64,000 bases of DNA from Enterococcus raffinosus (GTDB lineage Bacteria; Bacillota; Bacilli; Lactobacillales; Enterococcaceae). Position 1 is the first letter of the stretch, and every line of letters starts with the position of its first letter. Shown in pieces: positions 33,030 to 41,502 of the stretch. Below the pieces are notes generated by a model that was not told the origin of the DNA, searched no databases, and saw only the letters and a program-made list of their open reading frames with translations. The stretch spans positions 3,752 through 67,751 of the forward strand of contig NZ_JXLA01000008.1 of assembly GCF_001886185.1 (NCBI RefSeq). Reading direction: 5' to 3'. Both the position numbers and the translations under genes were made by a program.

Positions 33030-34451
33030 ATGAAAAAAATAATAGAGAATTTTTTTTATCAAACTTTATTTCAAATTGTAAAGATAATTGTTCCAGTTTT
33101 AACGATTCCCATAGTGTCAAGAGTATTAGGGCCATCAGGTATCGGATTATATAATTATAGCTATTCTATTGCTAATTACTTTGCTCTTGCGGCAGGCCTT
33201 GGTATTACAATTTATGGTAATCGAGCAGTATCATTATCATGGAATAGGAATGAGGATGTATCTAAAACATTTTGGGAGATATTAACTCTCAAGACAGTAG
33301 TTTCTTTTATAATCATGATTTGCTATTTGATATTTATCGTATTGGCTATAAATGTCGAAGACAGAACAGTTTATATAATACAATCTCTAATCATTTTAGC
33401 AGTTACTTTCGATGTATCTTGGTTTTTTATGGGAATAGAAAATTTTAAAAAAACAAGTATTGTTAACACGATAACCCAGTTACTAACTTTCTTTTGTATC
33501 CTTATTTTTATTAATAACTCGCATGATATATTGAAATACACCTTTATTCAATCTATGGGGTTGATGTTATCACAACTATTTGTTTGGATATATATTAAGA
33601 AATATATTAAGTTTATTAAAGTCACTTTTAAAGATGCTTTTTCACATTTCAAAGGAGCAGTAGCATATTTTATCCCACAAGTAGCTGTCTTTTTATATAC
33701 AAATTTGAACAAAACTATTGTAGGGGTATTTTTAGGTACAACAGCAGTAGGATATTATACTAATTCATTGCAATTGAACACAGTGTTTATAACAATCATC
33801 ACAACTTTAGATTTAGTTTTACTACCTCATATGAGTAGTCTATTTGCTCGAGAAAACGTAAAAAAAATCATTAAATTGATGGAAAGGACAATCCATTTAC
33901 AGTTGTTTTTCTCAATTGCAATTTTTTTTGGCATGCTAATTGTTTATGACAAACTTGTCCCATGGTTTTTTGGTTATGATTTCATTTTTATAAATAAGTT
34001 AATTCCATTTTTTTCCATTCTTATAATTATTTGCCCTCTAGGATTAGCAATCTCAAGACAATATTTAATTCCCATTGGAAAAGTGGGACAGTTTAATAGA
34101 TCAGTAATTATTGGAGCGGGTGTTAATATTTTTTTTAATGCGCTATTATTACCTATGTTAGGGATTTATGGAGTGGTTTTTGCTAATATACTTGCTGAGC
34201 TTTTTGTTACAGGTGTAAGAACCAGAGCATTTTTAAAAGAGACGAATTTCAATTTTGATTTCAGAAAAATTATGATATATGTTTTTGCAGGACTTTGTAT
34301 GTTCATAGTAGCACGTCTTTTTACTAAAAATATGGATGCAACGGTATCAACTAATATCATTCAGATTCTTATTTCTATACCTATATATTTCATAATTACT
34401 ACGATAGCTAAAGCAAATCCTGTACTGGATTATTTGAAAAAGGGTGATTAG
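33030..34451 (+). CDS. Wzx-like oligosaccharide flippase
   Basis: 473 residues with about twelve to fourteen transmembrane helices. The start PVLTIPIVSRVLGPSGIGLYNYSYSIANYF is typical of the MATE/MVF-related polysaccharide exporter family. It flips lipid-linked repeat units to the outer leaflet for Wzy. A ribosome site AGAGGGG precedes the ATG. It abuts the acetyltransferase gene at 34452. Confidence 0.92.
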   Translation: MKKIIENFFYQTLFQIVKIIVPVLTIPIVSRVLGPSGIGLYNYSYSIANYFALAAGLGITIYGNRAVSLSWNRNEDVSKTFWEILTLKTVVSFIIMICYLIFIVLAINVEDRTVYIIQSLIILAVTFDVSWFFMGIENFKKTSIVNTITQLLTFFCILIFINNSHDILKYTFIQSMGLMLSQLFVWIYIKKYIKFIKVTFKDAFSHFKGAVAYFIPQVAVFLYTNLNKTIVGVFLGTTAVGYYTNSLQLNTVFITIITTLDLVLLPHMSSLFARENVKKIIKLMERTIHLQLFFSIAIFFGMLIVYDKLVPWFFGYDFIFINKLIPFFSILIIICPLGLAISRQYLIPIGKVGQFNRSVIIGAGVNIFFNALLLPMLGIYGVVFANILAELFVTGVRTRAFLKETNFNFDFRKIMIYVFAGLCMFIVARLFTKNMDATVSTNIIQILISIPIYFIITTIAKANPVLDYLKKGD

Positions 34452-34943
34452 ATGCTTCGAATATTACTAAATTCGAATATAGTGAATCAAGAATTTTTTC
34501 CAGATATATTTAGAAAAAAATTAATGCAAATTTATTGTGATTCAATTGAAAAAGATTGTCATATAAAACAAATAAAATTTATCGGCGGTAAACAATTGAG
34601 GATTGGAAAAAAAACATTTGTCAATCGATTTTGCAACTTTTTTTTACACCCTAAGAATCCATGTAGTTACATCTATTTGGGAGATGAGGTTGCGATTGGT
34701 CCTGATGTAAGTTTCATCACTGTAACGCATAATTTTGGAGATGCTTCTAGGAGACAAGGGACTACTATATGCAAACCAATTATAGTAGAAAATGGGTGTT
34801 GGATTGGAGCTAGTAGTATTATTTTACCAGGAGTAACTATTAAATCAGGTTCTATAGTTGGCGCAGGAAGTGTTGTTACAAGAGATGTCGATACGAATAC
34901 TTTAGTAGCGGGAAACCCTGCCCGTGTCATACGGAAGTTATAG
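34452..34943 (+). CDS. Hexapeptide acyltransferase
   Basis: 163 residues, left-handed beta-helix: YLGDEVAIGPDVSFITVTHNFGD, GCWIGASSIILPGVTIKSGSIVGAGSVVTRDVDTNTLVAGNPARVIRKL. This is the CysE/LacA/NodL type O-acetyltransferase. It is the last gene of the AT-rich cassette and probably O-acetylates the polymer. It starts one base after the flippase stop. Confidence 0.88.
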   Translation: MLRILLNSNIVNQEFFPDIFRKKLMQIYCDSIEKDCHIKQIKFIGGKQLRIGKKTFVNRFCNFFLHPKNPCSYIYLGDEVAIGPDVSFITVTHNFGDASRRQGTTICKPIIVENGCWIGASSIILPGVTIKSGSIVGAGSVVTRDVDTNTLVAGNPARVIRKL

Positions 34944-34987
34944 AAAATACAGAGATTAGTATGAAAAATAATTTTTTCGTATTTTCT
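34942..34987 (+). terminator. Hairpin terminator at the end of the glycan cassette
   Basis: Arms AGAAAATAC (34942-34950) and GTATTTTCT (34979-34987) around a T-rich loop. It closes the AT-rich cassette. Confidence 0.6.
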
Positions 34988-35301
34988 ATTAAATATTAAT
35001 TGTTGAATCCTTCTGTTTTTATTATTGAAAAAGATAGATGATATTGGTCATCGATATTTGTATAGATTTATGTCTGCTAAATATCCTATAATATAATTTG
35101 TATGAGTGTGTTCAGATATGCTACATACTATTTAATTAAGGTGAAGATGACTATACTGTTTATTGAATTTAAAGTTATAACTGGTTGATATATAAAATAT
35201 CTGTGAATCATTGATTCTTTAATACAGTATGTACTACTTTATCACAAATAGAACCATAAGTTGACAGTCACTTTGTTTTTTAATGAAAGCGAGTTGATCT
35301 T
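34988..35301. other. AT-rich spacer before the LCP gene
   Basis: About 310 bp with no gene. Two overlapping TATAAT boxes (35087-35092 and 35092-35097) are likely -10 candidates for the LCP gene; no matching -35 was found. GC content rises sharply after this point. Confidence 0.4.
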
Positions 35302-36237
35302 ATGTCTAAACAAAAAAGATCCACCAGTCGCTCTAAAAAAATCCTCCTCTCACTACTAGGAATTTTCCTAGCTCTCCTGCTTGTCATAGTCGGCATCGGA
35401 GCGAAGATGTACTATGACGTGCGGTCCACAGCGAATGATGCGTATGAGTCTGTAGATCGGGATGATGCATCGAATAAGCGGCAAGTGAGCTTATCGGATC
35501 AGGAGCCGTTTAGTATTTTACTGTTGGGTGTTGATACCGGAGCGCTAGGGCGGACGGAGCAGGGACGCTCGGATACGATGATGGTGGCGACGGTGAATCC
35601 GTCATCGGATGAGGTGTTGCTGGTGAGTTTGCCTCGGGATACTTATGCGGAGATCGTTGGTCATGGGACGCAGGATAAGATTAATCATGCGTATGCTTTT
35701 GGCGGCGCGGCGATGTCGATGGATACGGTGGCAGAGCTGCTGGATATTCCCATTGATCATTACATAACTATCAACATGCAAGGGATCGAGACGCTAGTCG
35801 ATGCGGTTGGTGGGATTGAGGTTAACAATCCGTTTGAATTTACATATGAGAAGAAGACATTTCCTAAGGGGCAGCAGGAACTAGATGGTGAAGAGGCGCT
35901 GAAGTATTCTCGGATGCGCTATGATGATCCAGAGGGTGATTATGGTCGGCAGGGACGGCAGCGGCAAATTATTACCGGTATTGCGAAGAAAGTATTGAGT
36001 ACGAAGGGGCTAACGAATTATTCCTCGATTTTGAAAACGATGGGCCAGAATGTAAAGACGGATCTGACCTTCACGGATATGCGAACCTTGATGGGAGATT
36101 ACCGCGCTGCATTTGGCAATATCCAATCGGATCAACTGAAGGGGGAGGGCTTCATGCAAGATGGCGTTTCTTATCAGCGGATTGATCCAGGAGAGCTGAA
36201 GCGTGTTCAAGAGGAATTAAAGGCGCAATTGAAATAG
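35302..36237 (+). CDS. LytR-CpsA-Psr (LCP) family glycopolymer ligase
   Basis: 311 residues: an N-terminal transmembrane anchor (about 15-35) and an extracytoplasmic LCP domain. Conserved residues are visible in LLLGVDTG, GRSDTMMVATVNP, LVSLPRDTYAEI, DKINHAYAFGG and YSRMRYDDPEGDYGRQGRQRQII. LCP enzymes move teichoic acid or capsule from undecaprenyl phosphate onto peptidoglycan, or in Actinomyces onto a sortase-anchored protein. Its position between the two sortase-polysaccharide modules makes it the likely ligase for this polymer. Closed by a terminator. Confidence 0.93.
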   Translation: MSKQKRSTSRSKKILLSLLGIFLALLLVIVGIGAKMYYDVRSTANDAYESVDRDDASNKRQVSLSDQEPFSILLLGVDTGALGRTEQGRSDTMMVATVNPSSDEVLLVSLPRDTYAEIVGHGTQDKINHAYAFGGAAMSMDTVAELLDIPIDHYITINMQGIETLVDAVGGIEVNNPFEFTYEKKTFPKGQQELDGEEALKYSRMRYDDPEGDYGRQGRQRQIITGIAKKVLSTKGLTNYSSILKTMGQNVKTDLTFTDMRTLMGDYRAAFGNIQSDQLKGEGFMQDGVSYQRIDPGELKRVQEELKAQLK

Positions 36238-36245
36238 GTGTGATG

Positions 36246-36275
36246 AAAACCAGAGCGGTTGTCTCTGGTTTTTTC
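36246..36275 (+). terminator. Rho-independent terminator
   Basis: Arms AAAACCAGAG and CTCTGGTTTT around 36246-36272, then T and C. Confidence 0.85.
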
Positions 36276-36369
36276 TTTAAGCTTTTCTTGTGGCGGCGCC
36301 TTTTTAATGAATCGTTTAAGTTGTTTCGCTATAATTATTTGCTATAAGGTTGTCTGAGGAGGGGATTCG

Positions 36370-36933
36370 ATGAAGAAAATCATTGCAGGTATCATATCTT
36401 TTATGCTGAGTTATGGGATGGTCTATTATTTGGTCATGCCGACTTTGCAGAATTATCCTCGCCTGGATTCGATGGCGCAGCGGTTTGAGTATACGGATGA
36501 GGCGTTATGGCTGTTTATCTTCTTGAGCTTATGGCTCTTTTATTGGCAATGGGAGCAGAGGAAGCTATGGAATATTTATTTGTATTTGTTTTATAGCGGC
36601 TACATCCTATTATTGTTCATCATGCTGTTCACGAAAGCGAAGGCGTATCATTCCTTTAATTTGAATCCCTTTGAGTTGTACTTGAACAATGGGCAGCAGA
36701 TTATCGAGTTGATATTGAATACTGGATACTTTATCCCTCTTGGCTGCTTGTATGGATTACGGGCAAAGCCGGTTGAGGCGGCAGTGATCGCCTTGATCAC
36801 GATTCTTGGGATCGAGACGATCCAATATGTGTTCTACATTGGCACGTTTGATATTTGGGATATTTTTACAAACTTTGCGGGATGTCTCATCGGCTACTTC
36901 CTTTGCCTGCAAATAAAAAAGAGAATCGCGTAA
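36370..36933 (+). CDS. VanZ-like family membrane protein
   Basis: 187 residues with four or five transmembrane helices. The VanZ-type core NLNPFELYLNNGQQIIELILNTGYFIPLG and LGIETIQYVFYIGTFDIWDIFTNFAGCLIGYF is clear. VanZ gives low teicoplanin resistance by an unknown route; most family members have no known function. This is not evidence of a van cluster, since no other van gene is present. It lies between the LCP gene and module B with its own terminator. Confidence 0.85.
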   Translation: MKKIIAGIISFMLSYGMVYYLVMPTLQNYPRLDSMAQRFEYTDEALWLFIFLSLWLFYWQWEQRKLWNIYLYLFYSGYILLLFIMLFTKAKAYHSFNLNPFELYLNNGQQIIELILNTGYFIPLGCLYGLRAKPVEAAVIALITILGIETIQYVFYIGTFDIWDIFTNFAGCLIGYFLCLQIKKRIA

Positions 36934-36940
36934 CTGAGTA

Positions 36941-36987
36941 AATGCAGATCAGTCATCCTAAGCTGGATGAGGATCTGCATTTTTTTA
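36941..36987 (+). terminator. Rho-independent terminator
   Basis: Arms AATGCAGATC and GATCTGCATT (to about 36981), with an inner CATCC/GGATG stem, then T7. Confidence 0.85.
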
Positions 36988-37297
36988 TGTTTCTTGTGCA
37001 TAGAAAAGAGCTATTTTGATCTTTTGGCGAGTTGATTATTCACTCAATCAATAGTTTATAAATGATTGATAGAAAAAACAGCAAAAAGAGAGCGCTTGCT
37101 TTATCAGTTAATAAGAGAACTATTTTAATAATTAAAAAGTTAACCAATCGGAAAATCTGATTAATTCTATCGACTTTTATTAAAACGACTCTGATTGTTT
37201 GGTATTTGATAATACATAAATAATTTGATGTTTCTTACATTTATATTCTTCTCATTTTCTGTTTATTAGGACCTTGAAATATTATTTATAAATCGGA
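36988..37297. other. AT-rich spacer upstream of module B
   Basis: About 310 bp without a gene. Nothing was recognised before the promoter at 37298. Confidence 0.4.
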
Positions 37298-37357
37298 TTG
37301 TTTTTACGCAGATAGAAAAGTATACTAATATCATCAAAAATATTATTTTTATCATAT
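37298..37357 (+). promoter_or_regulatory. Promoter and 5' hairpin of module B
   Basis: TTGTTT (37298-37303), a 17-bp spacer and TATACT (37321-37326), identical boxes to module A. A hairpin with arms ATATCATCAAAAATA (37328-37342) and TATTTTTATCATAT (37344-37357; one mismatch, one bulge) directly follows, in the same place as in module A but with different sequence. Confidence 0.55.
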
Positions 37358-37389
37358 AGAAATGCATAATTAGCAAAGGGGAAATGTTG

Positions 37390-37590
37390 GTGGGAAAAAT
37401 TATTCGTACATTTATTGATTTCGTCATCATTGAGCTGAAGATTCAAGGAAAAGAAGCGACTCTTTCTGATGAAAAAAGTATCTTGATAGGTCGATCGAAT
37501 AGGGAGTGGTCTGTGTGTCTTGCGAATTTCTTTGCAAGTTTACAGTGGATTCTGCATTCCTTCGTCATAGGAGGTAGATGCTTTGCATAG
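37390..37590 (+). pseudogene. Remnant of the small secreted sortase-substrate gene, module B
   Basis: It occupies the slot held in module A by the 203-residue secreted protein. The start region (GKIIRTFIDFV) lines up with MKKIVSGLIALIA. The end (FASLQWILHSFVIGGRCFA) lines up with FASLLLVAAGAFVVGRKKLA in module A. The middle is missing, including the folded domain and the VKQTG-like motif. Its stop overlaps the sortase start (TTGCATAG), exactly as in module A (TTGCGTAG). It is best read as an internally deleted and drifting copy, though a short expressed peptide cannot be excluded. Confidence 0.6.
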
Positions 37591-38266
37591 TTCATCGAAG
37601 TTAAAGAGACTCAGTATTACGGTGATTGTGCCGCTTATTTTTTTGATGGGCGGGTATTCGTTGATCTATCTCGTGGGCAAGCCAGTCATCCAATTTGTGA
37701 CGTCTTCTATCCAGCTTTTTCTATTAACGGATACGCCGACGTTTGAGTCGGCGGAGCAGTCCTTTGAGCCAATTGATAATAAGAATGTCGTTGTAAATAG
37801 TAAAAAGGAATTGCCCTCGACGAAGGTCGCGTATCCGGTGGGCGGTCAAATCTTTGGAAAAGTAAAGATAGCCAGCGTCCGCTTGTGTGTCCCTTTATAT
37901 TTCGGGGATAGTGAAGAGATTTTACGGAAGGGTGCGGGACAATTCATGGGCTCGGTCTATCCTGGGGAGATCGGCACTTCGCTGATCGGCGGGCATAATG
38001 TCGATGATTTTGGCAAGCTCGGAACGGTTCCAGTGGGTGATCGAATCGAGATTCAGACCACTTATGGAAATTATACGTATCGTGTCACTCAGATAGAAGT
38101 GAAGGGTAAAAAGGACCCAGTGATTGATCGTATGATCTATCAGCGGAATGAGCGACGACTCATTCTCTATACGTGCTACCCGATCGATAGTTTAGGCTTA
38201 ACCGATCAACGATTGTTTGTCAGTGGAAAATATGAGTCTGGCCCAAGGATCAATGAAAATGAGTAG
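37583..38266 (+). CDS. Class D-like sortase, exopolysaccharide module B
   Basis: 227 residues, the same length as the module A sortase and similar throughout, with catalytic His (SLIGGHNVDDFG), Cys (LILYTCYP) and Arg (LTDQRLF) all retained. It starts at TTG with GGAGGT upstream and overlaps the stop of the substrate remnant. Because its own substrate gene is broken it may act on the module A protein or be redundant. Confidence 0.85.
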   Translation: MHSSSKLKRLSITVIVPLIFLMGGYSLIYLVGKPVIQFVTSSIQLFLLTDTPTFESAEQSFEPIDNKNVVVNSKKELPSTKVAYPVGGQIFGKVKIASVRLCVPLYFGDSEEILRKGAGQFMGSVYPGEIGTSLIGGHNVDDFGKLGTVPVGDRIEIQTTYGNYTYRVTQIEVKGKKDPVIDRMIYQRNERRLILYTCYPIDSLGLTDQRLFVSGKYESGPRINENE

Positions 38267-38280
38267 GAGGTGAGCTTGGA

Positions 38281-39126
38281 ATGAATCAAATGACACGGAA
38301 CATCCCCCGTTGGATTTTAGCTTTTATTGGCTCACTGCTTCTCTTTGCCGCAGGTGCGCTGCTTTGCGTTCGTCTGACCTTGTTCAATCAAAACTTTATG
38401 ATCCAGCAAATGCATCAAGCAAAATACATTGAAACGATTCGCAAAGACGTGACGGAGAGCATTCAGGATGTGGGGCGGGGCAGCAATATCCCGCCAGAGG
38501 TCTTAAGCGATGTGGTTACAGAAGAGTTAGTGACGATCAATGTGGAGAACTATATTCGCGGCATTTATCAAAACATCCCCTTTCAGCTTCAGGGGGAGGA
38601 TCAGATCAAAGAGAATATCTTGAAGAACGTGGATCAATACGCGCAAGAGAAGAATATCTCGATTGATGAGTCGACCGAAAAGAATTTAACCAATTTAGCG
38701 GAAACGGCGGCTAAAAATTTTTCGGCGTATATTGAGATCCCTTATTTAATGAGCTATGGACAGAAGGTCATGGCCTTTGAATCCTCATTGAATGTCATTA
38801 TGTTTGTTGTGGGGGCGGCCTTTTTACTAATATTTGCGGGGCTGCAATTGATGATCAAGATGACGCATCAGAGGGTTCGCTGGAGCAGCATTACCTTTTT
38901 TGGCGCAGGCTTGATGCTTGAGACATTGCCGACGATTATCTATTTCAGTGGGGGGATCCAGCGGCTAGGGATTACCTCAGAGGGACTCTATCGTTTCGTT
39001 ACCTCCTATGTGACGAGCTTTGATTTGAGTTTCGTATTTGTTGGATTGGCAGTGATCGGAGTCGCGATCATTTTAGTCATTATCAGTGAAAGAATGCGTG
39101 ATAAAAGACTATTTACTATTCACTAG
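38281..39126 (+). CDS. Multi-TM envelope protein of unknown function, module B
   Basis: 281 residues, the same length as its module A paralogue, with matching RWILAFIGSLLLFAAG start, RGSNIPPEVL motif in the extracytoplasmic domain and the same C-terminal helices. The frame is intact. Retention in a decaying module hints that it still works, perhaps with the sortase. Family unknown. Confidence 0.75.
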   Translation: MNQMTRNIPRWILAFIGSLLLFAAGALLCVRLTLFNQNFMIQQMHQAKYIETIRKDVTESIQDVGRGSNIPPEVLSDVVTEELVTINVENYIRGIYQNIPFQLQGEDQIKENILKNVDQYAQEKNISIDESTEKNLTNLAETAAKNFSAYIEIPYLMSYGQKVMAFESSLNVIMFVVGAAFLLIFAGLQLMIKMTHQRVRWSSITFFGAGLMLETLPTIIYFSGGIQRLGITSEGLYRFVTSYVTSFDLSFVFVGLAVIGVAIILVIISERMRDKRLFTIH

Positions 39127-39138
39127 CAGGAGGGAAAG

Positions 39139-39930
39139 ATGGAAGAGACAAGCAGCTTAGAAGGAATGCTTCAGATTTTGAAACGAAAACTCGCGTGGAT
39201 TGTCCTGACGATGATTGCAGGGCTAGGGCTCGCAGCCGGTGTGACCTTTTTCTTGATTGCACCGAAATACGATTCAGCGGCCCAGCTAATTGTGCAAAGT
39301 GATCAAGAAGAAGGCGGCAGTGGGAATCTACAAAATGATATCAACGGAAATGTTCTGTTGATTAACACCTACAAAGATATGATCAGGAGCGATATTGTCA
39401 TTGATGCGGTTCAAAAGAAGCTGCAGGATGATTATCAATCTCTTTACAGTAATAGCGAATTAAAAAGTATTTTGGAAGTAGAACAGGCACAGAACTCGCA
39501 AATGTTCCAGATTATCGCGACTTCTCCTGAACCACGAAAAGCGGCGTTAATCACGAACACAACAGCAAAAACTTTTCAGGAAAAAGCAGAGGAAGTACTA
39601 GCCGTTAATAAGGTGACGATCACTTCAGAAGCAGCGGTCTCTTCTAAGTCGGTCTTCCCTAATCATACATTGAACTTATTAATCGGGACTGTGTTAGGCA
39701 TGATGATTGGTATGGGTCTGGCCATTTTGATCGAATGGCTGGATAAAACAGTGAAGGACGAACGCTACATCGTAGAGGCTTTGGGCCTGCCTGTTCTAGG
39801 GCAAGTTTCTGAGGTTCATCCTAAGGAACGGGTTAGAAGGCATAGAATTATCGTGACAGCTCAGGAGGATCGTGCAGTTACCTGGGGCACGGGCACTCAA
39901 CCACCTCAGCGAAAGCGCAGACGAGTCTAA
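39139..39930 (+). CDS. Wzz/CpsC-like polysaccharide co-polymerase, module B
   Basis: 263 residues, closely related to the module A protein along the whole Wzz domain (KYDSAAQLIVQ; second helix before LIEWLDKTVKDERY). The C-terminal tail differs (VTAQEDRAVTWG then a basic end). No kinase or phosphatase gene follows it, so it would depend on the module A CpsD/CpsB proteins or be non-functional in length control. Confidence 0.88.
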   Translation: MEETSSLEGMLQILKRKLAWIVLTMIAGLGLAAGVTFFLIAPKYDSAAQLIVQSDQEEGGSGNLQNDINGNVLLINTYKDMIRSDIVIDAVQKKLQDDYQSLYSNSELKSILEVEQAQNSQMFQIIATSPEPRKAALITNTTAKTFQEKAEEVLAVNKVTITSEAAVSSKSVFPNHTLNLLIGTVLGMMIGMGLAILIEWLDKTVKDERYIVEALGLPVLGQVSEVHPKERVRRHRIIVTAQEDRAVTWGTGTQPPQRKRRRV

Positions 39931-40051
39931 AAAATTGAATCGGAGAAATGAAAAGAATAGCTGGATCTAAGTTTTAAGATTCAGTGATTTGACAGTGGAC
40001 CATCGTTTTTTATTTCTTTTCGTACTATGTAGGATGTTGGAGGAATTTGGG

Positions 40052-40768
40052 ATGAAAAGTGAGAAGACCTTTTGGCACATGAGTAATTTGAACAGCGGCA
40101 TCTATGTGGATCAAGAACACACGCAAGGAATCTGGCTAGATAAAGAAAAGATCGAAGAGCAAACCGCTTATGAGCTTGTTAAAAGAATCCTTGATTTACT
40201 TTTAGCTAGCAGCGGTCTGATTCTTATTTCCCCGGTCATGCTGTGGATCGCCTATAAAATACATAAGGACGAACCAGCTTGTCCAGTGATCTTCGCACAA
40301 AAACGTGTAGGAAGGAATGGCAAACTATTCACGATGTATAAGTTCCGTTCGATGTGTGTCGATGCAGATGAACAGTTAACGGGACTCCTAAAGAAAAATT
40401 AGCTCAAAGGAGCGATGTTTAAAATTAAGGAAGATCCAAGGATAACGGAATTCGGCAAATTCATTCGTCGTACAAGCTTAGATGAGCTTCCCCAGCTGAT
40501 CAATGTCATCAAAGGAGACATGAGTCTCATAGGGCCGCGACCGCCCTTGCAAAGAGAAGTCGCTGAATACACGCAGGTTGATCTGCAACGTTTACTGGTG
40601 AAGCCGGGCTGTTCGGGACTGTGGCAAGTTAGTGGCCGCAATGAAGTCGACTTCGATGAGATGGTGAAATTTGATCTCATGTATATACAGACTCGAAGCA
40701 TCAGACAGGATCTTTCGTTGATTCTTAAAACGATAAAGGTCATGCTGAAACCGGATGGGGCGTATTAG
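40052..40768 (+). pseudogene. Priming sugar phosphotransferase, module B, broken by a nonsense codon
   Basis: The reading frame matches the module A enzyme from the ATG at 40052 (GGAGGA upstream) to 40768. A TAG at 40400-40402 interrupts it after LLKKN, where module A has an intact codon (KNELRGAMFK against KN-stop-LKGAMFK). The same frame continues downstream with all catalytic motifs (FGKFIRRTSLDELPQL, PGCSGLWQVSGR). One base change would explain it, for example GAG to TAG. Unless the amber codon is read through, this copy cannot prime polymer synthesis. Confidence 0.85.
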
Positions 40769-40833
40769 CTGCAGTTTGTAGTCAAGCTCTATCAGGGTCC
40801 ATAAAATAATTAAAAACTTTTTTAAGCTTAGAT

Positions 40834-40884
40834 ATAGCACGAGAAGATAAGGAGCTCGATCCTCATTTTTCGTGCTATTTTTTG
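40834..40884 (+). terminator. Rho-independent terminator after module B
   Basis: Arms ATAGCACGA (40834-40842) and TCGTGCTAT (40870-40878), inner AGGA/TCCT pairing, then T6. Confidence 0.85.
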
Positions 40885-41262
40885 TTCTTTCAAGATTGAG
40901 CCAACTCTTTTATAGTGATCATGGGATGACTATAGGAAATTTATTGTCTGTTTCCTTAGTAAGATGATTAAAATCAGCGGATACAAATTGCATAATAAAG
41001 GACTGGAGAGAAAATCTTCAGCTTTTTTTATTATAAAAGCGATTTATAATTAATTTTAATAACTTATCCTCGGAAATATATTTATAATTATTTTTATTTT
41101 GATTTTTATATATGAAATTGTTTGAAATTTTAATCAAATAATAGTAATATTAAATTATAAAAGCTATATTATAGTTATCATTTTTCTTCTAATTTGAATT
41201 ATATTGCTTTTTTGATAAGAGTGTTTTTTCGAATGATTCAATAGTTAAAAAAGGAGGTGTGG
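40885..41262. other. AT-rich region upstream of the pilus locus
   Basis: About 380 bp of very AT-rich sequence with no gene. Several TATAAT-like words occur; none has a clear -35 partner. The pilus promoter is probably here. Confidence 0.4.
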
Positions 41263-41310
41263 ATGTTAGAAAAATTGTATGTATATAGAAGTCGCTATCA
41301 TCAGTTTTAG
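41263..41310 (+). CDS. Possible 15-residue leader peptide before the pilus operon
   Basis: ATG at 41263 with an excellent ribosome site (AAGGAGGTG at 41251-41259) encodes MLEKLYVYRSRYHQF and a stop. It is followed at once by a hairpin (arms AAAAAATAGT 41325-41334 and ACTATTTTTT 41344-41353). The layout resembles a leader-peptide attenuator, but could equally be the remnant of a lost gene. Four aromatic residues in fifteen are notable. Confidence 0.35.
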   Translation: MLEKLYVYRSRYHQF

Positions 41311-41324
41311 TGTAGAAATGAGAT

Positions 41325-41353
41325 AAAAAATAGTTTGTTTGCGACTATTTTTT
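41325..41353 (+). promoter_or_regulatory. Hairpin between leader peptide and pilin gene
   Basis: Perfect 10-bp AT-rich stem with a nine-base loop ending in T6. It could be an attenuator-type terminator before the pilin gene. Confidence 0.45.
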
Positions 41354-41502
41354 GAAAAGAAATGCAGATTTCGAATGATAGCGAAACGACTAGAGTTCAT
41401 CCATTAAAGTTTAACGTGGTTGTATTTGATTTTTGTACTATGACTTTTTTGAGGAAACTTTGCAAAATCGAAAATAAATTACTTATGAAAAGGGGAAAGA
41501 AG

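Noticed and set aside
35302-36237. LCP gene as a transcriptional attenuator regulator (older LytR name)
   Set aside because: The protein has an extracytoplasmic LCP domain with phosphotransferase residues and no HTH; the regulator name is historical.
36370-36933. VanZ-like gene as sign of a glycopeptide-resistance cluster
   Set aside because: No vanHAX, vanRS or ligase genes are in the window; VanZ-like proteins are widespread in Gram-positive genomes without resistance.
41362-41502. Longer N-terminus for the pilin (47 extra residues)
   Set aside because: The extension has no ribosome site and would bury the signal peptide; AAAGGGGAAAG supports the ATG at 41503.
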